DNA from: Palsa-295 sp963781105
Lineage (GTDB): Bacteria; Acidobacteriota; Terriglobia; Acidiferrales; UBA7541
DNA length: 64,000 bases
Direction of reading: 5' to 3'
Assembly: GCA_963781105.1 (NCBI GenBank)
Contig: CAWAED010000013.1
Location: 186,001-250,000, forward strand
Both the position numbers and the translations under genes were made by a program. Within the stretch, counting starts at the first letter, position 1. Each line of letters opens with the position of its first letter. Under the pieces are notes generated by a model. That model ran no database searches, was not told the DNA's origin, and saw nothing but the letters and a program-made list of their open reading frames with translations. This document shows positions 17,677 through 27,700 of the stretch, in pieces.

Positions 17677-18699
17677 CTAATATTTTATGCTAACAGATTG
17701 TTTAGTCCGCGCCGACTCGTAAATCGCCTCGAGAATCATCATATCGCGATGCCCCTCGACGCCGTCCGCTTCCACCGCGCGATCATTCTGAATCGCGGAA
17801 GCCAACGCATCAATTTCCAAGGCGAACTCGTCGACCACTTTGAAAGTCCGTCCAAATTTACGGTTAGCTATCCTTCCCGTGAGATGCCGTGCCTCGTCAA
17901 AAGGAAAAATCGGCGAGAGCGAAGCCCAACCCTTTGTCGCCTGCACAAAAATAAATGAGGACAACGCTGCGCCATAAGTGGAACTGCCGACTACCACGAG
18001 ACCGCTCGGAAACCGCAAGCGGAACGAAATGCCTTCCTCGACCCCCTGAAACTTTGCAGCATCGTGCACCCAGGATTGCGCTGAGACTTCGCTCGGATTT
18101 TCGTCCACCAGCCAGCGGCTGGTATTCACACAGTAGACACCCAAATCCATCAGCGGGCCGCCTCCCGCTAGCTTCGGATCCACGAGCCAGCCTTGCGAAA
18201 CCCCCGGTAGATACAGCTCGCTGAATGCCGTGTGTATAGCATCAATGCGACCGAGTTTGCCACTTCGGATGATCTGCTTCAGATCGAGCGTGCTGGGCTC
18301 GTAATATTTTCGATAGGCCGTCATCAACAGCACGCCGTGTTTCTGGCAAGCTTCCACCATCGCGGCGGACTGTTCTGATGTCGCTGCCAGCGGCTTTTCG
18401 CAGAGAACGTTTTTCCCGGCCTGGGCGGCCGCGATCGTCAGATGCGCGTGATCACCTGGCGGCGTGGCGATGTACAGCGCGGAGACCTCGGGATTTGCCA
18501 AGTACGCAGCGTACTCGTTGCTGGAATAAACAGCTTTGGCTCCGAATTTTCGCGCCAATCGCATTGCCTTCTTCCAATCTCTGCTGACGAGCGCAACTAA
18601 TTTCGCGTGTTTGCTGTTCGCGAACGCGGGAAGCACTGAACCTTGCGCGATCTTGCCTAACCCCACTACCGCGAATCCGGTTCGCTTTCTTGCAGCCAT
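17677..18699 (-). CDS. Gfo/Idh/MocA-family oxidoreductase
   Basis: NAD(P)-dependent dehydrogenase of 340 residues. The Rossmann motif is at the N-terminus (FAVVGLGKIAQGSVLPAF). The EKP motif is in NVLCEKPLAAT, and the second conserved stretch is GGGPLMDLGVYCVNTSRWLV. The C-terminal domain is beta-rich. It is distinct from IolG in this cluster, being more like the sugar or glucose-fructose oxidoreductase branch. Placed directly after the DegT aminotransferase, it could supply or reduce the keto-cyclitol used by that enzyme (inference). Confidence 0.88.
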   Translation of the reverse strand: MAARKRTGFAVVGLGKIAQGSVLPAFANSKHAKLVALVSRDWKKAMRLARKFGAKAVYSSNEYAAYLANPEVSALYIATPPGDHAHLTIAAAQAGKNVLCEKPLAATSEQSAAMVEACQKHGVLLMTAYRKYYEPSTLDLKQIIRSGKLGRIDAIHTAFSELYLPGVSQGWLVDPKLAGGGPLMDLGVYCVNTSRWLVDENPSEVSAQSWVHDAAKFQGVEEGISFRLRFPSGLVVVGSSTYGAALSSFIFVQATKGWASLSPIFPFDEARHLTGRIANRKFGRTFKVVDEFALEIDALASAIQNDRAVEADGVEGHRDMMILEAIYESARTKQSVSIKY

Positions 18700-18797
18700 C
18701 GATGAAGTGTCTCCGAGCCAAATACACGCCGAAAGGTCGAACTTTCTTGTGGCCGTAATGCCGCGCGCGGGCGGCCCAAAAAATAATTCGCGCGGGA

Positions 18798-20096
18798 TTA
18801 GCTTTCGCGGTCTGCCCGTCCGAGTTTCTGATTGCGAATCGCCTTATGATCCAGGCCGCGCAACTCTTCGATATTGCCGAGCACCTTGTGAATCGCATCC
18901 GCGATGGCGTCTACATCAGCTGTCGGTCCCAAAAAGTGCTGATGGGGGAACCACACCGCTTCATGGTATGCGGCGCGATCGGATTCGGGACAAGAGTACA
19001 TGTTGCGCAGATCGAGTGGCTTCTCGCGTCCCCAGCTGAGCGCCGGGAAATCGGCCGCATCTACTGGGAATAGCGAACTCTTGTACACAGGCTCGTAAAA
19101 CAATCCGTCGCAAGGAATGCCTTCCAATTGCAACGCCGCGACGAACGCCGCGCGCGGAATCTCTTTTACTTTCTCGGCGAAATACTTCAACACATAACCA
19201 TAGGGCGCCACGCCTGTGATGCGTGGTTCGGTTTTCAGAAATCCGATTCCCGGCGTGTTCTGTAAACGCGATTCAAAATGCTTCATGTTCTTTTGGCGGA
19301 TCGCGGCCTGCTGTGGGAGTCGCTCGAGTTGCGGGCCCAGAACCGCCGCTTGAAATTCGCCCAGGCGATAATTAAAACCGACGATGCGGTGATGGAACTG
19401 GTCCGTCAGGCTGGCGCGACCGGCATTGATATAACTTTGCACCAATTCCATATATTCAAGATTGTTGGTGATGACGGCACCACCTTCTCCCGAAGTGATG
19501 AGCTTGCTGGATTGAAAACTAAATGCGCCCAGGTCACCCATGGAGCCTGCGCCCTTGCCCTTCCACATCCCACCGTGAGCGTGCGCGCAATCTTCAATCA
19601 CTTTCAGATTGTGTTTTTGCGCGATGCGTAGGATTTCGTCCATGTCTGCGAAGCGCATTCCAAGATGCACGGGCAGAATCACTTTAGTCTTCGGTGTAAT
19701 GGCTTTCTCGATCAGCTTCGCGTCCAGGCAATAAGTGTCGGGATCAACGTCTACGAATACCGGAACCGCATTGAGTAGCAGCACCGGGCCGACGGTTCCC
19801 TCCCATGTATACGCGGGAACAATTACTTCGTCTCCAGGACGTATGCCCAACGCTTTCAGCGCGGCCTGAATCGCGACGGTTCCTGTGCTCACGCACTGCG
19901 CATATTTCGCGGTGTGCACTTGCGCGAACTTCTTCGCAAACGAATCGGCATATTTCCCTGGAAACGGCTGCCCTCCCCATTTCGTGCTGGTCAGCACATC
20001 TTGCAGCGCGTCGGCTTCTTCTTTCGTAGCCATCGGCCACGCCGTGAACGGCGTCTTGCGAAGAGGTTCACCGCCGGTGATCGCTAGTTTTCCCAC
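18798..20096 (-). CDS. DegT/DnrJ/EryC1-family PLP aminotransferase
   Basis: 432-residue sugar or cyclitol aminotransferase. The PLP region is readable: CVSTGTVAIQAALKALGI at the N-terminal side, VIEDCAHAHGG with the cofactor-contacting Asp, and FSFQSSKLITSGEGG with the Schiff-base Lys. GTG start with GGAGG eight bases upstream. The family includes the glutamine:scyllo-inosose aminotransferases of aminocyclitol pathways. Lying between a transaldolase gene and a Gfo/Idh gene inside an inositol locus, it may interconvert scyllo-inosose and scyllo-inosamine. The exact substrate is inferred from context only. Confidence 0.9.
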   Translation of the reverse strand: MGKLAITGGEPLRKTPFTAWPMATKEEADALQDVLTSTKWGGQPFPGKYADSFAKKFAQVHTAKYAQCVSTGTVAIQAALKALGIRPGDEVIVPAYTWEGTVGPVLLLNAVPVFVDVDPDTYCLDAKLIEKAITPKTKVILPVHLGMRFADMDEILRIAQKHNLKVIEDCAHAHGGMWKGKGAGSMGDLGAFSFQSSKLITSGEGGAVITNNLEYMELVQSYINAGRASLTDQFHHRIVGFNYRLGEFQAAVLGPQLERLPQQAAIRQKNMKHFESRLQNTPGIGFLKTEPRITGVAPYGYVLKYFAEKVKEIPRAAFVAALQLEGIPCDGLFYEPVYKSSLFPVDAADFPALSWGREKPLDLRNMYSCPESDRAAYHEAVWFPHQHFLGPTADVDAIADAIHKVLGNIEELRGLDHKAIRNQKLGRADRES

Positions 20097-20159
20097 GTCC
20101 GAGCCTCCAGTCAGATAGTTGAAACGTATTTCTGCCGTCGTTGTCGCTGCGCCTACTGC

Positions 20160-21257
20160 CTAAGGCACGTCTGGATCAGGTATCAGGATGTCGCGCACGA
20201 CGGCGTCCAGATCATGGCATGCGGTGATGAACTGACGCAGCGTACGGCGGGTGGGCCCAAAGGAATCGAACTCTTCCACTGTCAAACCTTGCTCGGTGCT
20301 TGCGCGGCGAAAGTCGGCGAATTTTTTCGAGAGCTCAGTTTCAATTTCCTCGCGCACTGGCTCATCGATTCGTGACCGGACTTCCACGTCGCTCGCATTG
20401 AACCGCACTTGCCACGAATAAGGCGGCGAAATCACCAGGTCGCCGCCGATTAATTCGCTCCAGTGCATGTGATTGCGGAAAGCAGCGGAGAGCAGACGGG
20501 TACGATAACCGCGTTCCCGATAAATGCGGTATGCCTTCTTCATCACTGCCACTCCGGCCCATTCCAGATAGCCGGGATCGACGGCAATATTATTCTTCTC
20601 CATCACGACCTTCAGCCAATCGTCGAGGCGCCCGACCATGATGGTGCACACTGGCCCCATCGTGGCGATTTCCTTTTGCTCAGTTTCCCTGCGCTTCAGG
20701 CCGCGCTCGACCGCTTCCGCGACGGCGATCGCTTGCGGCAACGTGAAACTCACAGTCGCGTTGATGGTTACGCCGCGATACGTCGCTTCCTCGATGGCGG
20801 GAATCCCAGCGGATGTTGCCGGAATCTTCACGATCATGTTGGGTGCAAGCTTGCTGAACTCGACCGCCTGCTCGAAAATCGCCTGAGAGTCGCGGAAGAG
20901 CCGCGGATCGGTCTGAATGGAAAGCCTGCCATTTTTGCCCTGATGCGAGCGAAACATCGGTTCCAGGACTCGCGCTGCTTCGATCGAGATTTCGCGAACA
21001 ACTTGCCAGGCAATCTCATCTTCCGTGGCGGTGGGCAACTGCTTGATCAGCGCGCGGATGCGATCTTTCCAAACTTGTAGCTCTTTTTTCAGGACTCCGA
21101 GCACGATCACGGGATTGCAGGTCGCACCGACAGCGCCATGTTCGATCGAGTATTTCAATTCGGCGATCGAAGCCGAATCATTCCAAAGACAGGTAGGAGT
21201 CGTCTGGGTCATTTTGTGCAGAGGGCTCTTGTAGGTCGTGGCTGTTGCGTCCGTCAT
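20160..21257 (-). CDS. Transaldolase-family protein
   Basis: 365-residue Schiff-base aldolase/transaldolase with the TIM-barrel pattern of the family: TTPTCLWNDSASIAELKYSI near the start, GATCNPVIV, then NMIVKIPATSAGIPAIEEA containing the conserved KIPAT with the catalytic Lys. INATVSFTLPQA follows, and a Ser-Ala-Phe-Arg stretch near residue 255. Start at 21257 has GGAGGAG four bases upstream. It is longer than the fructose-6-phosphate aldolase (about 220 aa) and like the long transaldolases. Set in an inositol operon without iolC and iolJ, it may take over the final carbon-carbon cleavage or process the product (inference). Confidence 0.85.
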   Translation of the reverse strand: MTDATATTYKSPLHKMTQTTPTCLWNDSASIAELKYSIEHGAVGATCNPVIVLGVLKKELQVWKDRIRALIKQLPTATEDEIAWQVVREISIEAARVLEPMFRSHQGKNGRLSIQTDPRLFRDSQAIFEQAVEFSKLAPNMIVKIPATSAGIPAIEEATYRGVTINATVSFTLPQAIAVAEAVERGLKRRETEQKEIATMGPVCTIMVGRLDDWLKVVMEKNNIAVDPGYLEWAGVAVMKKAYRIYRERGYRTRLLSAAFRNHMHWSELIGGDLVISPPYSWQVRFNASDVEVRSRIDEPVREEIETELSKKFADFRRASTEQGLTVEEFDSFGPTRRTLRQFITACHDLDAVVRDILIPDPDVP

Positions 21258-21344
21258 ACGCTCCTCCCGCGGACGCACGTCGCGGTGCGGCCACCTAAAG
21301 CCCCGGGACTGAAAGCCAGAAAATTCAGCGCGCAGTCGTCGCGC

Positions 21345-22376
21345 TCACGAAGCTGAACCGACCTGTTCGAGCCGAACCGCGACGGGCTTGGATTGCAAAT
21401 GTGAATTTTCCGCCGCCACCGCAATTGCCAACGCTTTCAAGCCATCTTCACCCGTAACGCGAGGAGCCCGGTCACTCAGCATCGTTTGCACGAAATCTCG
21501 GACCTCCGCGAGGTAAGCATCCACGAAACGCGAAAGAAAATGATCGGCAAGCGTCTGCTCACCACCGCGGCCGGTAAGGAACACCGCGGGATAGCGCTCC
21601 AGACTCCCCACAAAAATCGAGCCCTTGGACCCGACGATCTCAGTGCGCACGTCGTAGCCGTACACTGCCTGCGCGTAGGATTCGATGTTTCCGATTGCGC
21701 CTTGCTTGTACTGCAGGTTCACGACGCTCGCGACGACGTCTCCAAATTTCGCAACCTCGGGGCGGATTGCGCTGGTGGTGTAGGCGTGCACGCTCGCGAC
21801 TTCGTCGCGCATCAGCCAGCGCGCGAGGTCAAAATCGTGAACCGTGTTCGTGTAAAAAATCATTCCGTTAACGTTGGACTCGTACGCGGCCAGCGGCGGC
21901 TGATCTTTGTCGCGCCCAACCGACTTGAAAATCACCGGCACGCCAATCTCGCCGGCTTCGATTCGTTTCATTGCTGCCGCGTAAGCGGGGTCGTAACGCC
22001 GCATAAATCCGACTTGCAGGCGCCGGCCGGCCTTCGCGATGGCGTCAATAGCTGCGTGCGCATCGGAAAGAGTCAACGCTAAAGGTTTCTCGCATAAAAT
22101 ATCCTTGCCCGCACGAGCCGCAAGCGCGACAGCCTGCGCATGAAATTTGTCCGGAGTGGCGATCAAAACCGCCTCGATCTCTTTGTTCTCCAGCATCGCT
22201 TCCAGGCTGCCGTAAGAGCGCTCGATTTCGTATTCGGCCGCGACTTGTTGCGCGCGCTCTGCCGAAACGTCGGCGATGGCTACAAGGCGAGCCTCCGGCA
22301 CATTGCGGCGAAGATTCTCCGCGTGGCGCTTGCCCATCTCGCCGACGCCGACCACGCCGATTCCCAGCTTTCGCAT
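21345..22376 (-). CDS. iolG: Inositol 2-dehydrogenase (Gfo/Idh/MocA family)
   Basis: Oxidises myo-inositol to scyllo-inosose with NAD+. From the ATG at 22376 (GGGGA about nine bases upstream) it has 343 residues. The Rossmann motif GIGVVGVGEMGKRHAENL, the CEKPL motif in DILCEKPLALT, the RRYD stretch in GFMRRYDPAY, and NTVHDFDLARWL with the catalytic Asp/His pair all match inositol dehydrogenases. A TTG at 22385 would add three residues. The upstream gap holds a perfect 8-bp palindrome (see 22422-22448). Confidence 0.88.
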   Translation of the reverse strand: MRKLGIGVVGVGEMGKRHAENLRRNVPEARLVAIADVSAERAQQVAAEYEIERSYGSLEAMLENKEIEAVLIATPDKFHAQAVALAARAGKDILCEKPLALTLSDAHAAIDAIAKAGRRLQVGFMRRYDPAYAAAMKRIEAGEIGVPVIFKSVGRDKDQPPLAAYESNVNGMIFYTNTVHDFDLARWLMRDEVASVHAYTTSAIRPEVAKFGDVVASVVNLQYKQGAIGNIESYAQAVYGYDVRTEIVGSKGSIFVGSLERYPAVFLTGRGGEQTLADHFLSRFVDAYLAEVRDFVQTMLSDRAPRVTGEDGLKALAIAVAAENSHLQSKPVAVRLEQVGSAS

Positions 22377-22421
22377 TCGCGGCAATTCCCCAATTATTGC
22401 GATTCACGAAAATTCACGGCT

Positions 22422-22448
22422 GGCGGCCTGAAGGCCGCCGCTACAAAA
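22422..22448 (-). repeat. REP-like hairpin element, copy 1
   Basis: Read on the - strand: TTTTGTAGC followed by a GC-rich perfect 8-bp palindrome with a two-base loop (22422-22439). It lies between iolE and iolG. A second copy, identical at 23 of 27 positions, is at 61483-61509. Confidence 0.6.
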
Positions 22449-22465
22449 GCAAAATCGTGGCTAAC

Positions 22466-23407
22466 TCAATGCGCGCCGGCCGCCACACCTAAATCTTTCA
22501 CCACTCCGCGCAAATATTTCAGGCTGGCCGCAACGCTCTGCGCGGGAGGAATCGGAGTCGCGCCGAACTTCACGTCTTGCTCCACGACCGACCAGCCCGA
22601 GTAACCATTCTTCACTAGAGCTCGGAAGAATGCAGGAAAATCAATATTGCCCTGGCCGATTACCGTGAAAACTTTGTGCTCGATGGCTTCCTCAAAAGTC
22701 CATTTGTTCTGGCGAGCTTGCTGCAACACTTTCGTATCGCAATCCTTGATGTGCACGAAGCGCAGCTTGCTTTTATATTTCTCCGCTTCTTTCACCGAAT
22801 CGCCATGGCCGTAGACGCAGTGCCCGGTGTCCAAACAGAGTCCAACATTGGTGTGTGAAGTTGCGTCAAAGAAACGCTCACACTCCTCCGGCGTTTCCAC
22901 GTAAGTCGCCACGTGGGGATGAAACACAAGGTCGAGCCCGAATTCATTTGCCACTTTTTCCGCGTCGGCAACTATGTTTCCAATGTGTTTCCATTGCTCC
23001 GCCGTCAAAGTTGGACAACCCTTTTCGTAGACGCGCCCCGAATAAGCGTTCCGCTCGTTCGATTGATCGTCGGCCATCACCAGAAATGGCGCCTTTAGAG
23101 CCGCGAGCAAATTACCGACTTTGCGAATCCGTTCGATTACGGCCTTGCTCGCGCCCGGGTCGGTCATTTTCACCGGCACGAAGGAAGCCAGCAACTTCAA
23201 TTTGCGTTTTTCGAGCTGCGACTGAAGAATTTTCGGATCCGTGGGGAAAAATCCATAAGGCCCTAACTCCGATCCCGTGTATCCGGCCTGCACCATTTCA
23301 TCGAGCATGGTTTCGTACGATTGCTTCCAGGAAGGTCCTGGATAGTCGAGCACACCCCAGCTATCGGGCGCGGAAGCAAATTGGAAGCGTGAACTGATTT
23401 CGCTCAT
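22466..23407 (-). CDS. iolE: myo-inosose-2 dehydratase-like protein
   Basis: TIM-barrel enzyme of 313 residues expected to dehydrate scyllo-inosose to the trihydroxycyclohexanedione used by IolD. Diagnostic features are the N-terminal FASAPDSWGVLDYPGPSW, GYTGSELGPYGFFPTD, and the metal-binding residues in LDLVFHPHVATYVETPEE, GLCLDTGHCVYGHGD and RFVHIKDCD, ending with GWSVVEQD. Start has GAGGATGG six bases upstream. Two Gfo/Idh dehydrogenases and IolD nearby support the assignment. Confidence 0.9.
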   Translation of the reverse strand: MSEISSRFQFASAPDSWGVLDYPGPSWKQSYETMLDEMVQAGYTGSELGPYGFFPTDPKILQSQLEKRKLKLLASFVPVKMTDPGASKAVIERIRKVGNLLAALKAPFLVMADDQSNERNAYSGRVYEKGCPTLTAEQWKHIGNIVADAEKVANEFGLDLVFHPHVATYVETPEECERFFDATSHTNVGLCLDTGHCVYGHGDSVKEAEKYKSKLRFVHIKDCDTKVLQQARQNKWTFEEAIEHKVFTVIGQGNIDFPAFFRALVKNGYSGWSVVEQDVKFGATPIPPAQSVAASLKYLRGVVKDLGVAAGAH

Positions 23408-23456
23408 GGGCCATCCTCTTTCGCAAATAATCGAGCCAGCTAGAATTTCTGCATGC

Positions 23457-24605
23457 CTACTGCCAAGGTTGCATCACTACTTTCATGGATTCCGCTTCGA
23501 TGGACTTCTGCATCGCAGCTTCCACGTCGCGCAATCCAAACCGATGCGTCACGAACTCCTGCAGTGGGTAGTTCTTCATGTAACGGGCCATTTGCCTCAT
23601 GCTCGGCCCGTACGCCGCCGGTTCTTCGCCGCCAACGCCAAGGATTCGCGCATTCTTCGCGCAAAGATGACGATGCGGGCTCAACGGAACTTCGCCCAAA
23701 TCCGAAAAATTCCCTGCTTCGACCAGCAAACCGCCCACGCGCAGCATCTCCAGCGCTTCTGGCACCGCCTGCGGCACTCCCGCGCATTCAATCACCATGT
23801 CCGCGCCGCGGCCGTTGGTCAAATCTTTCACGATTTGCAGGCGCTCGGTCTGCGAGTGTTTTCCGGCGTTGACCGCGTGATCCGCTCCCAAACGCTTCGC
23901 AAAATTCAATCGGTACTCCGACAAATCAACTGCAATGATCGTCCCCGCGCCCAGCATGCGCGCTTTCATCAGAAAACACATGCCCAGAGGCCCGACGCCG
24001 AGGACTACGACCGTATCGTCAAAGCGAAACGATTCGTTCGGAAACGCCGACATCTGCTTCGCGCGGTCCAGTCCGACTGACACCGCGAAAATTTCGGTGA
24101 GCACCGCTACTTCCGACGGCAGATCATCCGGCACTTTAACCAAGAAGCTTCCCGGAACGATGTACATGTACTGCGACCAGCCGCCGAAAAGATGCGGCGG
24201 ATTCTTGGCGCTCAAATTATTACCGTAATCCGTCATGTTTTCGCAGCAGTAGTACGGAAAATCGTGACGGCAGTAGTAGCATTCGCCGCAGCAAACGTTC
24301 GCGCCAACCACAACGCGGTCGCCGACGCTCAGCGAAATTCCCTCGAAGTCAGTGTACTTCCCGTTTCCTCCGATGGCCGCAACCGTACCGACGTTCTCGT
24401 GCCCCTGGATGATCGGAAATTGCAGTTTGCGGCCGCCGTACTGCGTGGTGTATCCCTGAAAGGTGTGCTTGTCCGTTCCGCAAATGCCGGACAATTCAAT
24501 TTTGACCAGAACGCAACCGTGAGCAGGTTCCGGCAGAGGATATTCCCTAATCTCGTACTGCCCTGGTTTAACCAACGTTGCTGCCAGAACGCCTGGGGCC
24601 GCCAT
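23457..24605 (-). CDS. Zinc-containing alcohol dehydrogenase (MDR family)
   Basis: 382-residue dehydrogenase starting at MAAPGVLAATLVKPGQ. Catalytic zinc ligands are Cys in SGICGTDKHTF and His/Glu in IIQGHENVG. The structural zinc Cys set is CCGECYYCRHDFPYYCC. The nucleotide-binding motif is VVVLGVGPLGMCFLMKA. First gene after the TonB receptor on the - strand, so a likely first step on an imported polyol. Members of this family act on sorbitol, threonine or cyclitols, and the substrate here is unknown. Confidence 0.88.
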   Translation of the reverse strand: MAAPGVLAATLVKPGQYEIREYPLPEPAHGCVLVKIELSGICGTDKHTFQGYTTQYGGRKLQFPIIQGHENVGTVAAIGGNGKYTDFEGISLSVGDRVVVGANVCCGECYYCRHDFPYYCCENMTDYGNNLSAKNPPHLFGGWSQYMYIVPGSFLVKVPDDLPSEVAVLTEIFAVSVGLDRAKQMSAFPNESFRFDDTVVVLGVGPLGMCFLMKARMLGAGTIIAVDLSEYRLNFAKRLGADHAVNAGKHSQTERLQIVKDLTNGRGADMVIECAGVPQAVPEALEMLRVGGLLVEAGNFSDLGEVPLSPHRHLCAKNARILGVGGEEPAAYGPSMRQMARYMKNYPLQEFVTHRFGLRDVEAAMQKSIEAESMKVVMQPWQ

Positions 24606-24662
24606 GAATGTTTGCTCTTTGCAGTGCCCGCTTTCCCGCACGGACGCTCGTCAACTTCCGAA

Positions 24663-24695
24663 GTAGACCGGCCGGATGAGATCCGTCCGGCCTAC
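24663..24695. repeat. Imperfect 15-bp inverted repeat between TonB receptor and dehydrogenase genes
   Basis: The arms GTAGACCGGCCGGAT and ATCCGTCCGGCCTAC pair at 13 of 15 positions around a three-base loop. It sits in the 131-bp gap between the TonB receptor stop and the dehydrogenase start. It may act as an mRNA processing or partial termination hairpin that lowers expression of downstream genes, or it may be a dispersed intergenic repeat. Confidence 0.5.
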
Positions 24696-24736
24696 CCAGG
24701 GTGCTTTCTTTGGATCCGCGTTTTCGCCAGTCTCGT

Positions 24737-27700
24737 CTAAAAATACAGTTTCAAGGAAAGCTGGCCAATGCGTCCCGGCAGCGTTCCAGGAACTTGGCCG
24801 AACGACGCCGACGTAGGCGTGGCAATGCCTCCGGTGTTGACACTGAAACCGGTAATCCCGCTCGGCGTCAAGAACTGAGTGTGATTGAACAGGTTAAACA
24901 GCTCACCGCGGAATTGCAGGTTGACGCGTTCCGTGATCTGAGTATCTTTGACTACGGCAAAGTCCCAATTGTTGATACCAGGCCCGTGGAAGAACCGGCG
25001 CCTGGCATCGCCTTCCGAGCCCAAAGCTGAGGGCGCGAACGATGCCGTCGAGAAGTATTGGCCGCCCGTCTTCCTCGGATTCTCCTTGACAACCGGAGCG
25101 ACCAGATCGGGAGTATCCACCGGCAGAGTAATCGGTCCGCCGAAGCCGGTACCTAGCAACGATTGGTCGTCTGTTTCGACGAGCGTCACAGGCAGACCGG
25201 TGGCAAATTTGGTGATTCCGCTGATCGCCCATCCGTGGGTCAGCCGAGTTGGCCCGCCGAGTTTGTCAATGGGTAGCGAGTAGTTGTAGCTCGCCACGAA
25301 ATTGTGCGTGCTATCGAACGCGGAAAGCCCGCGGCTTAGCCGGTGATTGAGAGGATTGATCTGCTCGCCGTAGCCGGAGGAATCATCAAAGGACTTGCTA
25401 AACGTATATCCAATCAGGCTTTGAAGGCGGCCGCTGGTGTGGCGGTAATTAATCTGCGCGGAATTGTAAGACGAGGCGCCCGCGGTTATGAAGTACGAAT
25501 CGTTGCCGAACGGAACAATCGGCGTACCGCCTGGGAGCGTGGTGCCGGGGAAATTCAGCCGCGTGCCAGGCTGAAATCCTCCTCCCGCAAGCGCGTAGAC
25601 TAGATTTTCATTTCCAGGGCTGCAAGTAGTGTTGGTAGTTCCCACAGCTATCGCGCCCTCGGCCGCAAGTTGGAGGCACAGCGAAGGACTTCCCGGATTC
25701 GCAGACTCCGATGAGAGTAACCTGTGCGCTTGCGTGCCCACATAGCTCAAGGTCAACAAATCGGAACTTGTGATCTGGTGTTCGATAGAGAGTTCATATT
25801 CTTCTGCGTAGGGCAATCGGTTCCCGTTGTAAAAGGCTGGCGAACTGCCGATCGTCCCGAACGCATTGAAGAATTCAGTGAGATTGTCGTAGGGAGGGCC
25901 GCTCGCCGGATGCTTGGCCGAAAAGTGCAGCGGCGGCTGGGTTACCGGGAAGAAGTTCGTAATGGACGAGCCAGCGGCACGGTTCGTAAATGGAGCAGCA
26001 AAAGTTGGTTGATTCTGACCCGTATAGTTCCCGAAGGGAGCGTCTCCAATCTCATTGAAATCCGTGGCACCTTCAAACGTGCTGTAGAAGATGCCCCAGC
26101 CGGCGCGGACGCTCGTCGTCCCGGATTTACCCAGGATTTTGCCGAGCACGCCGTCATGGTCTCCAAACGAATAGGCCAAGCCCAATCGCGGAGCAAAGTT
26201 GTTCCAACGAGTAGGTGCGAGAGTACTGGGAACGTGGGGATCACCAGGAAACACCCAGCCGGTCGGAGAGCCCGGGAAAACCACAGACTGCTCACCGGGT
26301 ATGAGTGTTTGAATCTGGTTGTACTTTTCTTTCCAGGGAGCGCTTACGTCGTAACGCAATCCGTAGTTGAACGTCAGATTCGATTTCACGCGCCAACTAT
26401 CTTGCGCGTATAGTCCAAGGTAAAAGTTTCGGCCATAGGAGGGATAGGATTGGCCCTGAACATAGGAACTTGGCGCACCAAGAAGAAAATCGACAAAGTC
26501 GTTCCCGGTTTCGCTAGGCTGGCCGTTGAAATTGCTTCCGAAAAAGAAGTTGCCGTTCGAGACGTTATCAATCAAATCTTCTTCTAGTTGGTCGTAGTGA
26601 TACTGACCTCCGAATTTCAGGCTGTGGGTACCCACGATTCTGCTGTAATTGTCCGTGACTTGGTAAATGTTATCGATCAGCCCGTTCGGGCGGCTTGGCA
26701 CTCCGATCACAAAATCGTTGAAGTCAATTTCCGGGACTCCTTCCAGCGCAGGCACCAGTGGCACAATACCGGGCGCGCCGTTCGCGCCGGAAGCGAATCC
26801 CAGGCTCGCAAGTGTTACTCCCTTGCCGCCCTGCGGTTGATTGAATAAGGTATCCAACCGGAAATACCCCAGGCGAAATTCGTTCACTGACGACGAACTC
26901 AATGTCTTCGTGGCTCCTAAATCCACGTTATGCGTCTGACCCTTGCCGTCCACACCGAATCCCGGGTAGAGCGGTGCATTCCCAGGCCAATAGGGACTGA
27001 TTTGGTTGAACCTGTCGAAATAGTAGTAGGCTGAAAGAAGCCCGAAGCTGGTGTTGGCATCCACTCGTCCGCTAAATTTGTTGTCCGTCAGATTGATCGC
27101 TTCAGCGTTATTCAAATACGTGCCGGTGCCGGTCGAATCAATCGGCTGATTGGCGGGCAGAATGTACTGCAGCAGGTTTGCCGAGATCGGATTAAAGGCC
27201 TGCGTCGGCAATTGCGCGTTTGCTAAAACGCAACCCGTAACAGGATTCGTCGAAGCGCAGCCAGGGAAATAATACCGTTCACCCACTGTGACGATTTGCC
27301 CGGTGCTGGAAGCAAACTGCGAAGTCAACTGGTTCGCCCAAGCTGTGCCATTCACAGTCGTCCCGACCAGGCTGCTGCCCGGTGCGTTGGCAATCGCAGT
27401 GAGATTTCCCGATTCCGTGGCCATGCTGGGAGCGCCGTTGATCTTTTCCGTCTGGCCTTGGATCACCCGATTTCCTTGATAGTCGGCAAAGAAAAAGACT
27501 TTGTCGCGCTTGATGGGACCGCCGAATGTGCCGCCAAATTGGTTCTGGTGATAGGCGCTGCGTTGTCCTTGGTCAAAATAGTTCGCGGCGTCGAAATCCG
27601 TGTTGCGGAGGAACTCAAAAAGATTCCCGTGATAGCCGTTCGTGCCTGACTTGGTGACGACGTTAATCAAGCCGCCGCTATAGTTGCCGTACTCGGCGTC

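Noticed and set aside
17677..17700. GTTAG...AAAAT-like sequence resembling the operator before the LacI gene
   Set aside because: It is within the last codons of the Gfo/Idh gene and lacks the CG centre and the AGCG/CGCT ends.
21258..21344. GC-rich gap between transaldolase and iolG genes as a repeat
   Set aside because: Contains a short GGTGCGGCCACC-like palindrome but no second copy was seen in the window.
24721..24745. CGTCTAAAAA near the TonB receptor stop as another operator copy
   Set aside because: Shares only the short CGTCTAA core, lies inside the coding end and has no promoter.
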